The notes under the pieces are model-generated. The model did not search any database, was not told the DNA's origin, and saw only the letters and a list, made by a program, of their open reading frames with translations. Of a stretch of DNA of 64,000 nucleotides, positions 34,947 through 45,263 are shown piece by piece; positions within the stretch are counted from its first letter, which is position 1; each line of letters begins with the position of its first letter. The translations under genes were made by a program, and so were the position numbers. Origin of the DNA: Pleionea litopenaei (GTDB lineage: Bacteria > Pseudomonadota > Gammaproteobacteria > Enterobacterales > Kangiellaceae). The stretch spans positions 3,382,001-3,446,000 of the forward strand of contig NZ_CP133548.1 of the NCBI RefSeq assembly GCF_031198435.1. Reading direction: 5' to 3'.

Positions 34947-37900
34947 ATGACTCGATTACCCATTAAAGTATTTATTTCCTCGCCAGGTGATGTTGAACAA
35001 GAGCGAGTAATTACGTCCAGAATTATTAAAAGACTCGCCGAACGTTACGCTGATCGCGTCGAGCTTTCCGGAATATTTTGGGAGCACGAACCGCTGAAAG
35101 CAACAGATACTTTTCAGCGACAAATTGTTCCTCCGTCACAAACGGACATTGCTGTATGTATTTTATGGGCTCGTTTAGGTACGCGATTACCCAAGGATAT
35201 CACTCGAGAAGATGGCAGTCGCTATGAGTCCGGAACGGAATTTGAGTTTGAAGATGCCTTCTTGTCACAAAAGAAAAGTGGAATTCCAGACCTGTTAGTC
35301 TATCGTAAAACTTCGGAGCCATTAGTTAGTTTGACTGATGAGCAGGAGCTATTGTCTCGTATCGATCAAAAGCGTGCGTTAGATAGGTTCATTGATAAAT
35401 GGTTTATCAGTGAAGATGGCTCTTTGACAGCGGCTTTCCATCCATTTGAAACCGTTGCGCAATTTGAAGAAATATTCGAGATTCATTTAAGTAAGTTAAT
35501 CGAAGAAAAAATTCAAAAAGCCGGAATCGTTGTCGAAGCTAATCAAATTCCTAAGATAGAACATACATGGAAAGGCAATCCATTTCGCGGTCTCGAAGTT
35601 TTTGAATATGAGCATGCAGACGTATTTTTCGGCCGTACTCGTGCGACAGAAGACATTCTCAACCAATTAAGAAAACAAGATCAAAAAGGTCATCCACTGA
35701 TCACAGTTTTAGGCATGAGTGGAAGCGGTAAGTCATCGGTTATTCGGGCCGGTGTTGTGCCTTTGCTAACTCGGCCTGGAGTTATCGAAGGTGTGAGTGA
35801 ATGGCGCAGAGCTTATATGAAACCATCGGATTTATCCGGTGACTTAGTCAACGCACTCGCTCGTAGTATCACCTCTGAGAATGCCGTTCCAGAATTAAAT
35901 GATCAAGCTGGAGAGTATGAAGAATTGCTCTCTTTACTAAAAGAACAGCCGAAAGCCGCAGCGACAAAAGTTGCTGGCGAGTTAAAGTACATCGCAAAGT
36001 CTGAAGCTAAAGCTGAACTGGAAAAACTTCGTTCACTTTCTGATGATCCTGAACACTTTTCAAAAATAGAGAAGAAATACCAAGAAGACCCTCCTCGCGT
36101 TCAATTAGTTTTAGTCATCGATCAGTTAGAGGAGTTATTTACACAGGAACACCTGACCGATCAAGATCGAGAACATTTCGTGCAGCTTTTGGATGCTCTC
36201 TGTCGTACTCAAAGAGTATGGATAATTGCCAGTCTACGTAGCGATTTTTATTCAAGTATGAGTGAGCTGCAGTCTTTTGAAACACTGCGTAAAGGCGACG
36301 GTCAGATAGATCTATATCCACCGACGCCGAATGAAATTTATCAAATGATTCGACTGCCCGCGCAAGCGGCAGGGTTGTCGTTTGATGAGAATCATGAAAC
36401 TGGAGAGCGCCTGGATGACCGCCTGCGTGATGCGGCATCAAAAGAAGAGGGCAGTTTACCGGTACTTCAATTCACCTTGGCTGAACTTTATAAGCGTCGC
36501 ACAGAGAGTCAATGCCTTACGTTTACAGCGTATCAAGAGTTGGGTGGTTTAGAGGGGGCATTAGCCAGTGCTGCAGAAGAAGCCTTTGAATCGTTATCGG
36601 AAAGAAGTCAAAACAGTTTTGGACAGTTATTTCGGCGCTTAGTCAACGTATCGGCCGTTGGTGATCGTGTTACAAAAGCGACTTGCCTAATGCAAGATCT
36701 TCTAAGGCTTGACGGTGCAAAAGAGTTTATTGACGCATTTATCGAACGTCGCTTATTGATCAGCGATCAGAACGAGAAGAACCAAGCGATTGTCAGTGTT
36801 GCGCATGAAGCGCTATTACGTGGTTGGCCAAGAATTAAGGAATGGCTTGAGAAAGATCGTGAACTTTTGCAAATCAAGTCGCGCTTAGACTATGCGTGTC
36901 AGCAGTGGATAGCTTCCGACAAAGATAATCAATTGCTGTTGAATGATGGAAGACCTTTAGAGGAGGCGAGACTGTTAGAAGCTGAACAGCTTCCTTTGTC
37001 TAAAGAGCAACAAGAGTTTATTAAGCGTTCTGATTCTAAAAATATAGCGCGAAAACGAGTAAAGAAGATGGCGATTTCTGGTCTCGCCGTGTTGACCGTT
37101 ATCGCGTCGATAACAGCGTTCTTTGCTAATCAACAACGACAGTTAGCGTTAGACAATCAAAAGGCCGCGGAGTTGGCAAAAGAAGAAGCTCAGCGCAGTG
37201 ATCAACTCAGTCAGTATCGGTTGTCTCAAGTGTTTACTCAACAAGGACTTCAAGCTGCGGCAGAGTATGACTCTAAGCGCGCGTCGTTATTGTTTGGTGC
37301 GGCCTGGCAATATGATAAAAGTGCAACCAATGAGTATTTATTGGCGAGTGCATTACAGCGCCTCGAATCTGAAAAATTGTTAAACGATATGAGGCGTACA
37401 AGTGGTGGTAAACTGGCGTTTGATTCGAGCGAGCAAAAGCTACTGGTCACCGATCAAACAGGATTGTTAGAGGTTTGGTCCGTTCCAGAAAAGAAATTGA
37501 TAAAGCAGTTTAAGCCTCATTTAGACGTCATTACAAAGGTTGCGTTTTCCAACAGCGGGCAGAGAATCTACTCCGCATCGGCAGATAACACTGTCAAAGT
37601 ATTATCCGATCAAGGAGAGTTAATTTATAGTTTTGCGAAGCATTTTGGCGCGGTGTTTGACTTTAAAGTGACACCTGATGATAGCCGTTTGTTGTCCGTT
37701 GCCTACGATAATAATGCGTTACTTTGGGACTTAATCTCTGGTGAGTTAATCAGTCGCCTAAGCTTTACTGATAACTCTGATATTCGACTTTCATGGTTAT
37801 CCGAAAGTGGTGACAGCGCCGTCGTTTTATCATCCAATGGCGTTGTCTCTCAGTGGCGTTTATCTCAGCCAAAAGCACAAGTGATCAAACAGTGCCAATT

Positions 37901-40900
37901 GCCGACGAATGTGAATTCAGTTAAATTGATATCGATTAAAGAGGGAATGGTTTATCCTGACAATAAAGGCCAGTGGTTGCTTTATAATTTCGATTGTGAA
38001 GAGTTTATTTTTCCAAAAGACACAACCGCCAAAACATTAAGTGAGTTGGTTCTATCTGAAAACGCACAGTTGTTGTCAGGTGGAACAGGTATCGCATTAG
38101 CGGTCGTTGATACCGAGCAAAATCGAGTGGTTGAAGTAACGCCTTGGATGGAAAGTATTCACTCTTATTCAAGCGATAATGAGCAACGAACCTTTGCTTT
38201 TGCTAATAATTTGGGTGATGTACATTTATACGACAGAAATCTAGATAAGACCTTAGTCGTTAGTCAGGGATTCCAAAAGGTATTGTCTGACTTACAAGTC
38301 TCTTCAAAAGGCCATTATGTTGCCGCTATCGATATTAATGGTCAGCTAAGACTTCTAACACTGAATAACGAAGAGGTAAATTCGAAGTCTTCGAGCGGTC
38401 AAAAAGTTATTGAGCAAAAGTTTTCAAGTGGAAGCTACGATATTGTCGTTTCTTCTGAAGGTGACTTGACCATTATCGATAAAGGTCAAGAAATCGCTTA
38501 TTTGCAACGAAGTAACCAATCGTCATCAATAAATGCAGTGGCCTTAACCAAAGACGCTAAGTACTTATTAATTGCTAGTGATACGTTAGAAGTATGGGAA
38601 CTGACAGCGCAACGTTTGATTAAGTCGATTTCTCCAAAAACAGACGCCAATCTTTTTTCTGCCGTTACTCTGATAAGTGATGGTCAATTCGCCGCTGCTG
38701 AAATTGATGGAAACACGTCGGTATCGGACGGTGGATGGCGGCTATTTTCACTGAGTGACTTTTCAGTACAAGCAGAATCAGATGTTTGGTCTGAATCGAT
38801 ATCGAGAATAGAGGACTTTCGACAAGGCTACTATTTATTGGCGTTAGCGAAAGAAAATTTGCAGCTTTGGTACGCGCAAACGGGCAAGCGACGATTCACG
38901 ATTGATTTTAATGTCAGTGACTTTTCCGTATCGCCGGATGGCAACAAAATAGCGGTAGGTTTTACTAACGGCGAGATTAAAGTCAGGCGACACACACAAA
39001 CAACTCTGATTGAATTTCAAGATGAAGGCGAGAGTGCTCATCAGCAGAGAGTTAAGCTGATCCGTTGGAGCCCGGATGAAAAGCTCTTAGTGTCTGTCAG
39101 TCGAGCAGGTGATGTAAAAGTTTGGGACGCGACTTCTGGAGAGCTAAAAAGCCGACTTGAATGGAGTTCAAATGCAAGTCGATCATTAACTAAGCAAGTC
39201 GTTTTTTCCAGTGATGGTCGTTACCTCGTTACTCAGCAACAAGATGGATCCGTAACGCTTTGGGATCCAGTTCGAGGGACCGAGTTAGACTTTCGTACGG
39301 TGGGAGACTCTATTCATATTAAATTTGATAATTCGGTTAACGCTTTTGTCATTGATACAACCTCAGGCGCTCAATACATTATTGACTTACCACAAATTGA
39401 TGAAAACCAAGGAGAATTGGTTCAATCGATAAAAAGCAATATTCCTTGGGGTTTTGCGAGAGATAAAGTTCGGCCCAGTGATGAGTGGTTATCTCTTGCA
39501 TTACTGGTTCTTGATGAAGCCATTGAAAATGAGGGGTTAGCCTTCACACAAGGCGCTGGTTATTTAAGGTCGATTCAGTCATTGACGCATTTGATGCATA
39601 GCAATCAATATTTACAAGCCGCGCAATTGATTGAACAAGCTCCGAAGTATTTTGAGCGTTCAAAAGAGTGGTCGCATCTAAAAACAGTGGTAAACAATCA
39701 ATTCAAAGGCCTTATCAAGCACTATACGGGTCACAGCGAACGCATCGAAGAGGCAATCTTTAATCCTCATGATGGTAGTGTGATCACAGCAAGTTGGGAT
39801 AACCAGGTTCAGATTTGGCGTGGAGAAGATGAGTCCGTCGATTCGTTAGTTGTCGGATGGAGCTTTGATAATTTATCGCTACATCCCAACAACAATTGGT
39901 TGATTGCAGCATCGTATCAAGATGGGACTCGGGTATGGAATTTAGATTCTTTAGAGATGACATTGAACTTGCCGAGGTTAACTCATTTGGTTCAGTGGTC
40001 GAAAGATGGAAGTGAGATCTTCGGGTTAGATCAATTCAAACAATTCTACCGTTATGATAATGCTGGCAAACTATTAGAGTCTTTCGATGCACGTCTTGAT
40101 GGAGAGGTTGCCACGAACGTTAGAATAAGTAGTGATGGAAAGCAGCGGTTTCTGTTCAATAAAACCAATTTAGAGCTTTATTTAGAAGGCGAGTCTAGCG
40201 CGGCACATCGATGGTTTGCGGATGATTTGTCAGATGAGCCTAATACGGAAATTTCTGACGTCTTGGTGAGCGAATCCGGTAATAAAGTTTGGGTTGCGTT
40301 GGTAGATAAACCCATGGTTGTTATTTCTTTAGCCGGAGCCGATAAGTTTGCACCAGAAAAACTCAAGTCGATTATTGCTGATAGCATTTGGATGAGTCGT
40401 TCAGAAGACTTTTTATTGGGTAGAAAAGAGCGAGGCTTTTTCAGTGTCAAGTTGAATCAAAATGGCCAAGTTGCACCTCAGGCTATCCCACAAGTACTTG
40501 CATCAGGTTATTTAATGCTTCCTAGTCATCTTGAGCATCTACCCGATAACCGAGTTGCAATTAAGAATGATACGGGAGGATTTGTTGCCTTCGACATGAG
40601 TTCTGGAGCGATGATTGCCAATACAGTGGCAACCGGTAAAGGTTACAATCAAGCAATTTTCGAACCTAATAAAGATCGAGTGTTGTTGTATAACGGTGAA
40701 GGTGTAGCGAGTCTTTATAATCTCGACCAGATGAACCGTGACGCAGTAGCAATGGATTTTAATCACAACCATTTACAACTGGCAAATACTCAGGTTAATT
40801 CAGAACAGTCGTCAGCTGTGACCGTGACCGAGCGACGTAAAGATACGGTTGTTGCTCATACGTTAACATTAGCGGATTCTAAATGGTTAAGTCGTTCTAA

Positions 40901-41972
40901 AGTTTTCGATTTTGATCGGCAATTATTATTGTCTTCAAAAGACAAAGCGTCGGAAGAATTGACTCAACGATTTGACTCAGAGGCATTGGCTGTATTTTTA
41001 AAAGGTTCAGATCTATGGTCCGTGTTTGATCATGGTATTTTACGATCAACAGACTCGGGATTGAGTTGGTTAATGTTTCCTAATGAATGGGTTAGCTCTC
41101 TATCACCTGAGACGGAAGCTGTGATAGGAGACAGTGAAGAAAATATTGAGCAAACGCGTATTGCGGGTGAAGCTAGAGAAGCTTTAGAGTTAAATCCGCT
41201 TTCTGGCTATTCAATGCCCGTTATTCGAAAAGCGGAGGCGTCTCCAAATGGGAAGTTTCTGGCAATTGTTTGGCGAAACGGCCAGGTTTCACTTATGTCT
41301 CATACTGCACCCGATAATGATGTTTTTAATCCGATTTCGGTGAATTGCAACTCGGTAAGAACGCTACGCTGGCTCTCAGAGAATTTGTTGGCAGTTGCTT
41401 GTGATAAGAAGTCCTTTTCATTATTCGATTCAAACAGCAAAGCTAAGCTGCTTGAAGATTATGAACTTCCGATTGCTTTAGTGGGGGCCGGGCACTTTGA
41501 CTCAGAAGCAAAGAAGCTATTTTTAGTCCGCCAAGATACATCAGAAGTAGTGTCACTTATGTTAGATGATACGCCCGTTGAAAATGTTGTTTTCAAGTCA
41601 CTCGGAATAATTACTGCGTTTGACTACGATCGGACGTCTAATCAAATGGTTGTCACGAATGATAATGGACAACTTCAACTTGTTAAATTAGGACAATCTG
41701 AAAATTATCAACTGCTGGAAAGTGTCAGTGAAGCCGTCAATTTTATTCGGTTCTTTAATAACGGTACTAACATTATCGCCACGACTATCTCCGGGAAAGC
41801 TCTATTAATCGAGTCTTCTTCCGGACGAGTTATTCGAGAAATCGATGTAACCAATAATGAGTCAGTAAAACAATTGTTCATTGACGATAGTGGGCTTATG
41901 GTGACGATAAGTCCTGAAGGCAGGGTGTCAGTGATAGCGTTAACCGAGTTTATGTCGTTAGAAACACAATAA
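34947..41972 (+). CDS. Giant DUF4062-STAND NTPase-WD40 transmembrane protein
   Basis: 2341 residues. DUF4062 (about 1-105; KVFISSPGDVEQERV), then an nSTAND1-type NTPase: NPFRGLEVFEYEHADVFFGR, Walker A GMSGSGKSS (~256-264), Walker B LVLVIDQLEELF (~388-399). A basic stretch before a hydrophobic span (about 706-726) predicts a cytoplasmic NTPase and periplasmic C-terminus. The rest is two arrays of WD40-like blades (about 790-1500 and 1590-2330) joined by a helical linker. STAND proteins are signal-triggered switches in bacterial immunity. The ligand is unknown. Confidence 0.9.
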   Translation: MTRLPIKVFISSPGDVEQERVITSRIIKRLAERYADRVELSGIFWEHEPLKATDTFQRQIVPPSQTDIAVCILWARLGTRLPKDITREDGSRYESGTEFEFEDAFLSQKKSGIPDLLVYRKTSEPLVSLTDEQELLSRIDQKRALDRFIDKWFISEDGSLTAAFHPFETVAQFEEIFEIHLSKLIEEKIQKAGIVVEANQIPKIEHTWKGNPFRGLEVFEYEHADVFFGRTRATEDILNQLRKQDQKGHPLITVLGMSGSGKSSVIRAGVVPLLTRPGVIEGVSEWRRAYMKPSDLSGDLVNALARSITSENAVPELNDQAGEYEELLSLLKEQPKAAATKVAGELKYIAKSEAKAELEKLRSLSDDPEHFSKIEKKYQEDPPRVQLVLVIDQLEELFTQEHLTDQDREHFVQLLDALCRTQRVWIIASLRSDFYSSMSELQSFETLRKGDGQIDLYPPTPNEIYQMIRLPAQAAGLSFDENHETGERLDDRLRDAASKEEGSLPVLQFTLAELYKRRTESQCLTFTAYQELGGLEGALASAAEEAFESLSERSQNSFGQLFRRLVNVSAVGDRVTKATCLMQDLLRLDGAKEFIDAFIERRLLISDQNEKNQAIVSVAHEALLRGWPRIKEWLEKDRELLQIKSRLDYACQQWIASDKDNQLLLNDGRPLEEARLLEAEQLPLSKEQQEFIKRSDSKNIARKRVKKMAISGLAVLTVIASITAFFANQQRQLALDNQKAAELAKEEAQRSDQLSQYRLSQVFTQQGLQAAAEYDSKRASLLFGAAWQYDKSATNEYLLASALQRLESEKLLNDMRRTSGGKLAFDSSEQKLLVTDQTGLLEVWSVPEKKLIKQFKPHLDVITKVAFSNSGQRIYSASADNTVKVLSDQGELIYSFAKHFGAVFDFKVTPDDSRLLSVAYDNNALLWDLISGELISRLSFTDNSDIRLSWLSESGDSAVVLSSNGVVSQWRLSQPKAQVIKQCQLPTNVNSVKLISIKEGMVYPDNKGQWLLYNFDCEEFIFPKDTTAKTLSELVLSENAQLLSGGTGIALAVVDTEQNRVVEVTPWMESIHSYSSDNEQRTFAFANNLGDVHLYDRNLDKTLVVSQGFQKVLSDLQVSSKGHYVAAIDINGQLRLLTLNNEEVNSKSSSGQKVIEQKFSSGSYDIVVSSEGDLTIIDKGQEIAYLQRSNQSSSINAVALTKDAKYLLIASDTLEVWELTAQRLIKSISPKTDANLFSAVTLISDGQFAAAEIDGNTSVSDGGWRLFSLSDFSVQAESDVWSESISRIEDFRQGYYLLALAKENLQLWYAQTGKRRFTIDFNVSDFSVSPDGNKIAVGFTNGEIKVRRHTQTTLIEFQDEGESAHQQRVKLIRWSPDEKLLVSVSRAGDVKVWDATSGELKSRLEWSSNASRSLTKQVVFSSDGRYLVTQQQDGSVTLWDPVRGTELDFRTVGDSIHIKFDNSVNAFVIDTTSGAQYIIDLPQIDENQGELVQSIKSNIPWGFARDKVRPSDEWLSLALLVLDEAIENEGLAFTQGAGYLRSIQSLTHLMHSNQYLQAAQLIEQAPKYFERSKEWSHLKTVVNNQFKGLIKHYTGHSERIEEAIFNPHDGSVITASWDNQVQIWRGEDESVDSLVVGWSFDNLSLHPNNNWLIAASYQDGTRVWNLDSLEMTLNLPRLTHLVQWSKDGSEIFGLDQFKQFYRYDNAGKLLESFDARLDGEVATNVRISSDGKQRFLFNKTNLELYLEGESSAAHRWFADDLSDEPNTEISDVLVSESGNKVWVALVDKPMVVISLAGADKFAPEKLKSIIADSIWMSRSEDFLLGRKERGFFSVKLNQNGQVAPQAIPQVLASGYLMLPSHLEHLPDNRVAIKNDTGGFVAFDMSSGAMIANTVATGKGYNQAIFEPNKDRVLLYNGEGVASLYNLDQMNRDAVAMDFNHNHLQLANTQVNSEQSSAVTVTERRKDTVVAHTLTLADSKWLSRSKVFDFDRQLLLSSKDKASEELTQRFDSEALAVFLKGSDLWSVFDHGILRSTDSGLSWLMFPNEWVSSLSPETEAVIGDSEENIEQTRIAGEAREALELNPLSGYSMPVIRKAEASPNGKFLAIVWRNGQVSLMSHTAPDNDVFNPISVNCNSVRTLRWLSENLLAVACDKKSFSLFDSNSKAKLLEDYELPIALVGAGHFDSEAKKLFLVRQDTSEVVSLMLDDTPVENVVFKSLGIITAFDYDRTSNQMVVTNDNGQLQLVKLGQSENYQLLESVSEAVNFIRFFNNGTNIIATTISGKALLIESSSGRVIREIDVTNNESVKQLFIDDSGLMVTISPEGRVSVIALTEFMSLETQ

Positions 41973-42047
41973 AGCTAGTGAAGTTTAAATGAAGAGCGAT
42001 GGTGCTTTTCAACAGTAGAAGGTGACCAAAACCATTAGGAGGCAACA

Positions 42048-42437
42048 ATGAGTAATCAAAATAAATCACAGTCGTCGCGCATGAGAATGTTAGCCACGGC
42101 GGCTAAACTTAGTTCGGTACTGGCAGTAATGGGGGTAAGCAATAGCATCTTACTTAATGAAGCAAATGCAAGTGAAGAGAAAGGTGAAATCAAGCCTTTA
42201 GAGATGAAGAAAGAAGATAAGGTTGATGAAGCAGGGTTAAAGAAGTTACTCAATCATGCGATTGAAAGCGGAGATATGAAAGCCGCCATTGAAAAGTATG
42301 GAAAAGAAGCGAAACTCAATGATAAACATAAAGAGTTATTGCGCAGTTTCACTAAAGATGAGCTTAAGGATGTGGAGCAAATTAGAGATTATTTGAATGG
42401 TGAAAAAGAAATTCCGTTTCGAACTCGCCGTGGATAA
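42048..42437 (+). CDS. Candidate RiPP precursor (129 residues)
   Basis: GGAGG precedes the ATG. The N-terminal 43 residues look like an exported leader: basic region, hydrophobic stretch (AAKLSSVLAVMGVSNSILL) and ANA. A charged, helical Lys/Glu-rich region follows and it ends in IPFRTRRG. It sits 24 bases before a radical SAM RiPP maturase gene, the usual precursor position. I see no repeated core motif, so which residues are modified is not evident. It could also be an accessory secreted protein. Confidence 0.55.
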   Translation: MSNQNKSQSSRMRMLATAAKLSSVLAVMGVSNSILLNEANASEEKGEIKPLEMKKEDKVDEAGLKKLLNHAIESGDMKAAIEKYGKEAKLNDKHKELLRSFTKDELKDVEQIRDYLNGEKEIPFRTRRG

Positions 42438-42461
42438 ACTCATTTAAACGAGACCTAACTT

Positions 42462-44396
42462 ATGAAGGATAAGCAAGAACTTAATTTGTCATCGAAGGTA
42501 GTATTGGTGAATATGCCAATCGTTACCTCACAAACACCTTCGCTTGGTTTGAGTGTTTTAAAGTCTGAGTTGGATGCTAGAGGCATAGGGTGTTCGGTTC
42601 GATACTTTAATATTGATTATGCTGAAAGAGTGGGTCTCGATATTTTGCTTGATTTAGAACAGCTTCCAACGGCTCAGTTAGTTGGAGACTGGATTTTTAG
42701 CGAGAACCTTTGGGGTAAGGATAGCTCGCGAGATCAGGAATACATAGAGCAGGTCTTAAAAGACCGCGCCAATGAACATCCGCATCATGATAATCGTTGC
42801 GTGTCTGACGATGTTTTATCGGGTATTTGGTATTGTCGTTCGGTCGTTGATGAATTTATTGATCATTGCGTCGATGCTGTCGACTGGAGTCAAGTTAAGG
42901 TCGTTGGCTTTACCAGTATGTTCCAGCAGCATATGGCGTCTTTGGCATTGGCAAGAAGACTTAAAGCAGACTTTCCTCACTTAATTATTGCGTTTGGCGG
43001 TGCCAACTGTGCTTCAGATATGGGGCGAGTGATGATGGAGAAGTTTGACTTTGTTGATGCTGTTTGTCTCGGTATGGGTGAACATGTTTTTAGTGATTTT
43101 GTAACGGCTCTGCTTTCTAACAAAACGCCGTACAATGATAAAAACTTTCTTATTCGTGGGTCTATTCCATCACTCCCGCAAATCGCGGTTAAACCGGAAA
43201 ACATGAACAACATTCCTTTTCCAAATTTTGATGACTTTTTTGAGCAGCGTGTCGATCAGTCATCATTATCAGACGAACATCTAAGTATGATGGTTGAAAC
43301 TTCGAGAGGTTGTTGGTGGGGACAAAAGCACCACTGTACCTTCTGTGGGTTGAACAACGAAACCATGAATTATCGCTTTAAAAGTGCTGAGAGAGCGATG
43401 GAGGAGTTCGTTTATCTAACTAAGAAATATGGCGATTACACCAAAACCATTGCCGTTGTGGATAACATTATACCGATGGACTATTTACGGACGTTTCTTC
43501 CTAAGCTTAGAGATAGCTCTCTTAGCCTAGATATATTTTACGAAACGAAAGCTAACTTACGTAAAGAGCACTTAAAGCTATACCGAGATGCAGGTTTAAA
43601 TATTATACAACCGGGAATTGAGAGCTTTAGTAATCGTTTATTAAAAATGATGAAGAAAGGTATTACGGGTCTTCAGAATGTGCAGTTTCTAAAATGGTGT
43701 CGTGAGTTTGGGGTTCGACCTGTTTGGAACTATCTTGCTGGCTTTCCTGGCGAAGTCGCGAATGATCATTATCAGCAGTTGGAGTGGTTTCCGTTACTCA
43801 GTCATTTCACCCCGCCAGATGTCAGCTGGATTCGAATCGATCGTTTTAGCCCGTACCACTCAAACCCTTCTCAATATGGCATTAAAAGTTTAAGGCCGTT
43901 TAGCGCGTTTAAATTTTTATATCCTGAATTCACAGATGAGGAACGTGCTCGCGTTGCCTATTACTTTATCGGTGACTACGAAGTCGCTCATGATATGTTT
44001 TCATATTCAGAAAAAGTAAATCGAGCGGTTCATCAATGGCAAGATGCGTTTGAGTACTCCGCATTATTTTATTTTGATGACGAAGACACGCTAACGATTG
44101 TCGACGATCGCGATTGCGCGGTTAAAGAACAAATTAAATTGACCGGTGTCGACCGTTGGTTGTATCTGGAGTGTGATCAAATTAGAAGTATTAGCAAGCT
44201 AAAGAGTAAAGTCCTTGAGCGCTATCCTGAGGCCGTTAATTCAATTGAAGAGCGGTTGCAAAGGTTATTGGATCTAAAAGTTATGTTAGTGGATGACGAT
44301 AAATACTTGTCTTTAGCGGTGTCTATAGAGCATGAGTATTTTCCGCCTCAGCATACTTGGGATAAAGTGGCGTCTAATTTTTCGCCCGCTTTGTAA
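42462..44396 (+). CDS. B12-dependent radical SAM RiPP maturase
   Basis: 644 residues. An N-terminal cobalamin-binding-like domain (about 10-240; VVLVNMPIVTSQTPSLGLS, IIAFGGANC) precedes a radical SAM domain with SRGCWWGQKHHCTFCGLN (Cx7CxxC, near residue 285). This spacing is typical of the RiPP maturation radical SAM protein 1 group (C-methyltransferases). The C-terminal 130 residues are not recognised. A likely precursor lies just upstream. The unusual cluster spacing is a family feature, not a defect. Confidence 0.85.
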   Translation: MKDKQELNLSSKVVLVNMPIVTSQTPSLGLSVLKSELDARGIGCSVRYFNIDYAERVGLDILLDLEQLPTAQLVGDWIFSENLWGKDSSRDQEYIEQVLKDRANEHPHHDNRCVSDDVLSGIWYCRSVVDEFIDHCVDAVDWSQVKVVGFTSMFQQHMASLALARRLKADFPHLIIAFGGANCASDMGRVMMEKFDFVDAVCLGMGEHVFSDFVTALLSNKTPYNDKNFLIRGSIPSLPQIAVKPENMNNIPFPNFDDFFEQRVDQSSLSDEHLSMMVETSRGCWWGQKHHCTFCGLNNETMNYRFKSAERAMEEFVYLTKKYGDYTKTIAVVDNIIPMDYLRTFLPKLRDSSLSLDIFYETKANLRKEHLKLYRDAGLNIIQPGIESFSNRLLKMMKKGITGLQNVQFLKWCREFGVRPVWNYLAGFPGEVANDHYQQLEWFPLLSHFTPPDVSWIRIDRFSPYHSNPSQYGIKSLRPFSAFKFLYPEFTDEERARVAYYFIGDYEVAHDMFSYSEKVNRAVHQWQDAFEYSALFYFDDEDTLTIVDDRDCAVKEQIKLTGVDRWLYLECDQIRSISKLKSKVLERYPEAVNSIEERLQRLLDLKVMLVDDDKYLSLAVSIEHEYFPPQHTWDKVASNFSPAL

Positions 44397-44536
44397 AGGG
44401 GCAACCACTCTAGCCTGACACCTGTTTTAACGCATAAGTAACGATTACCGATTATCAAATCATACTCGATATTTTTTAGATTGAACTCAGATAATGATTT
44501 TTATATCCTGTTTAAAGTTTGAACAAGGAGTCGATC

Positions 44537-45253
44537 ATGAAAAAATATCTCAAAAACATAATAATTGTAGCAGGAAGCTGTGCATGTCTAAGTGTTCTTG
44601 CCAGTGACGTTACCATTCCTAACAGCTTCTCAGCGGGTACGCCAGCGCGAGCATCCGAAGTAAATGATAATTTTAATGCAGTAAAAGCCGCGGTTGATGA
44701 CAATGATGCTCGCATCACGACCAATAGCAATAATATTTCAACCAATGCCGCAAATATTTCAACCAACAGTGATGCAATTGCTTTGCTAAATCAAGTTTCA
44801 AATAAGATATACCCAGTCAACATAGCTGCATTTAACAATGCCGGCTACCCCAACTTACGAATGAATTCTTCAGGACTTTACAATACTGTCGACTTAACCG
44901 ATATCGTTCAAGCGCCAGTCATTTTGCCCGATGGAGCTACGGTTACGGGAATGAACTGTTTGGTGCGTGATAATCACAACACGGCCAATTTTAATGGTGG
45001 AAGTATTTTACTCATGCGAGTCAGTGTATTAGAAGGTGCTCCTCCTGGTGTCTATCAAAGCATGGTTGATATTGATTTAACGACTTCCGGAAACTTAAAT
45101 GGGTTACGTTCACTTACTGACGAAGATGGCGTGATTGAAAATACAGTGATTGATAATGCCACCTATATGTATTACGTACGTTTTTGGATACAGCGGACAG
45201 AAGCAGTCTCTAACCTGATGATTTCTGGATGTCGCATTCAGTACCAAATTTAA
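44537..45253 (+). CDS. Exported protein with coiled-coil N-terminal repeats
   Basis: 238 residues from ATG 44537 (AAGGAG upstream; TTG 44519 is rejected). Signal peptide, then IPNSFSAGTPARASEVNDNF, a motif common at the N-terminus of exported coiled-coil proteins. Next come Asn-rich NNISTNAANISTNSDAI repeats predicted to coil. The C-terminal 140 residues are beta-rich with two cysteines. It may form trimers. No function assigned. It follows the maturase gene on the same strand. Confidence 0.7.
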   Translation: MKKYLKNIIIVAGSCACLSVLASDVTIPNSFSAGTPARASEVNDNFNAVKAAVDDNDARITTNSNNISTNAANISTNSDAIALLNQVSNKIYPVNIAAFNNAGYPNLRMNSSGLYNTVDLTDIVQAPVILPDGATVTGMNCLVRDNHNTANFNGGSILLMRVSVLEGAPPGVYQSMVDIDLTTSGNLNGLRSLTDEDGVIENTVIDNATYMYYVRFWIQRTEAVSNLMISGCRIQYQI

Positions 45254-45263
45254 GGAGAGACTC

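Noticed and set aside
43310-43350. Apparently abnormal radical SAM motif (Cx7CxxC)
   Set aside because: This spacing is normal for the RiPP maturation radical SAM protein 1 group, so it is not a defect.
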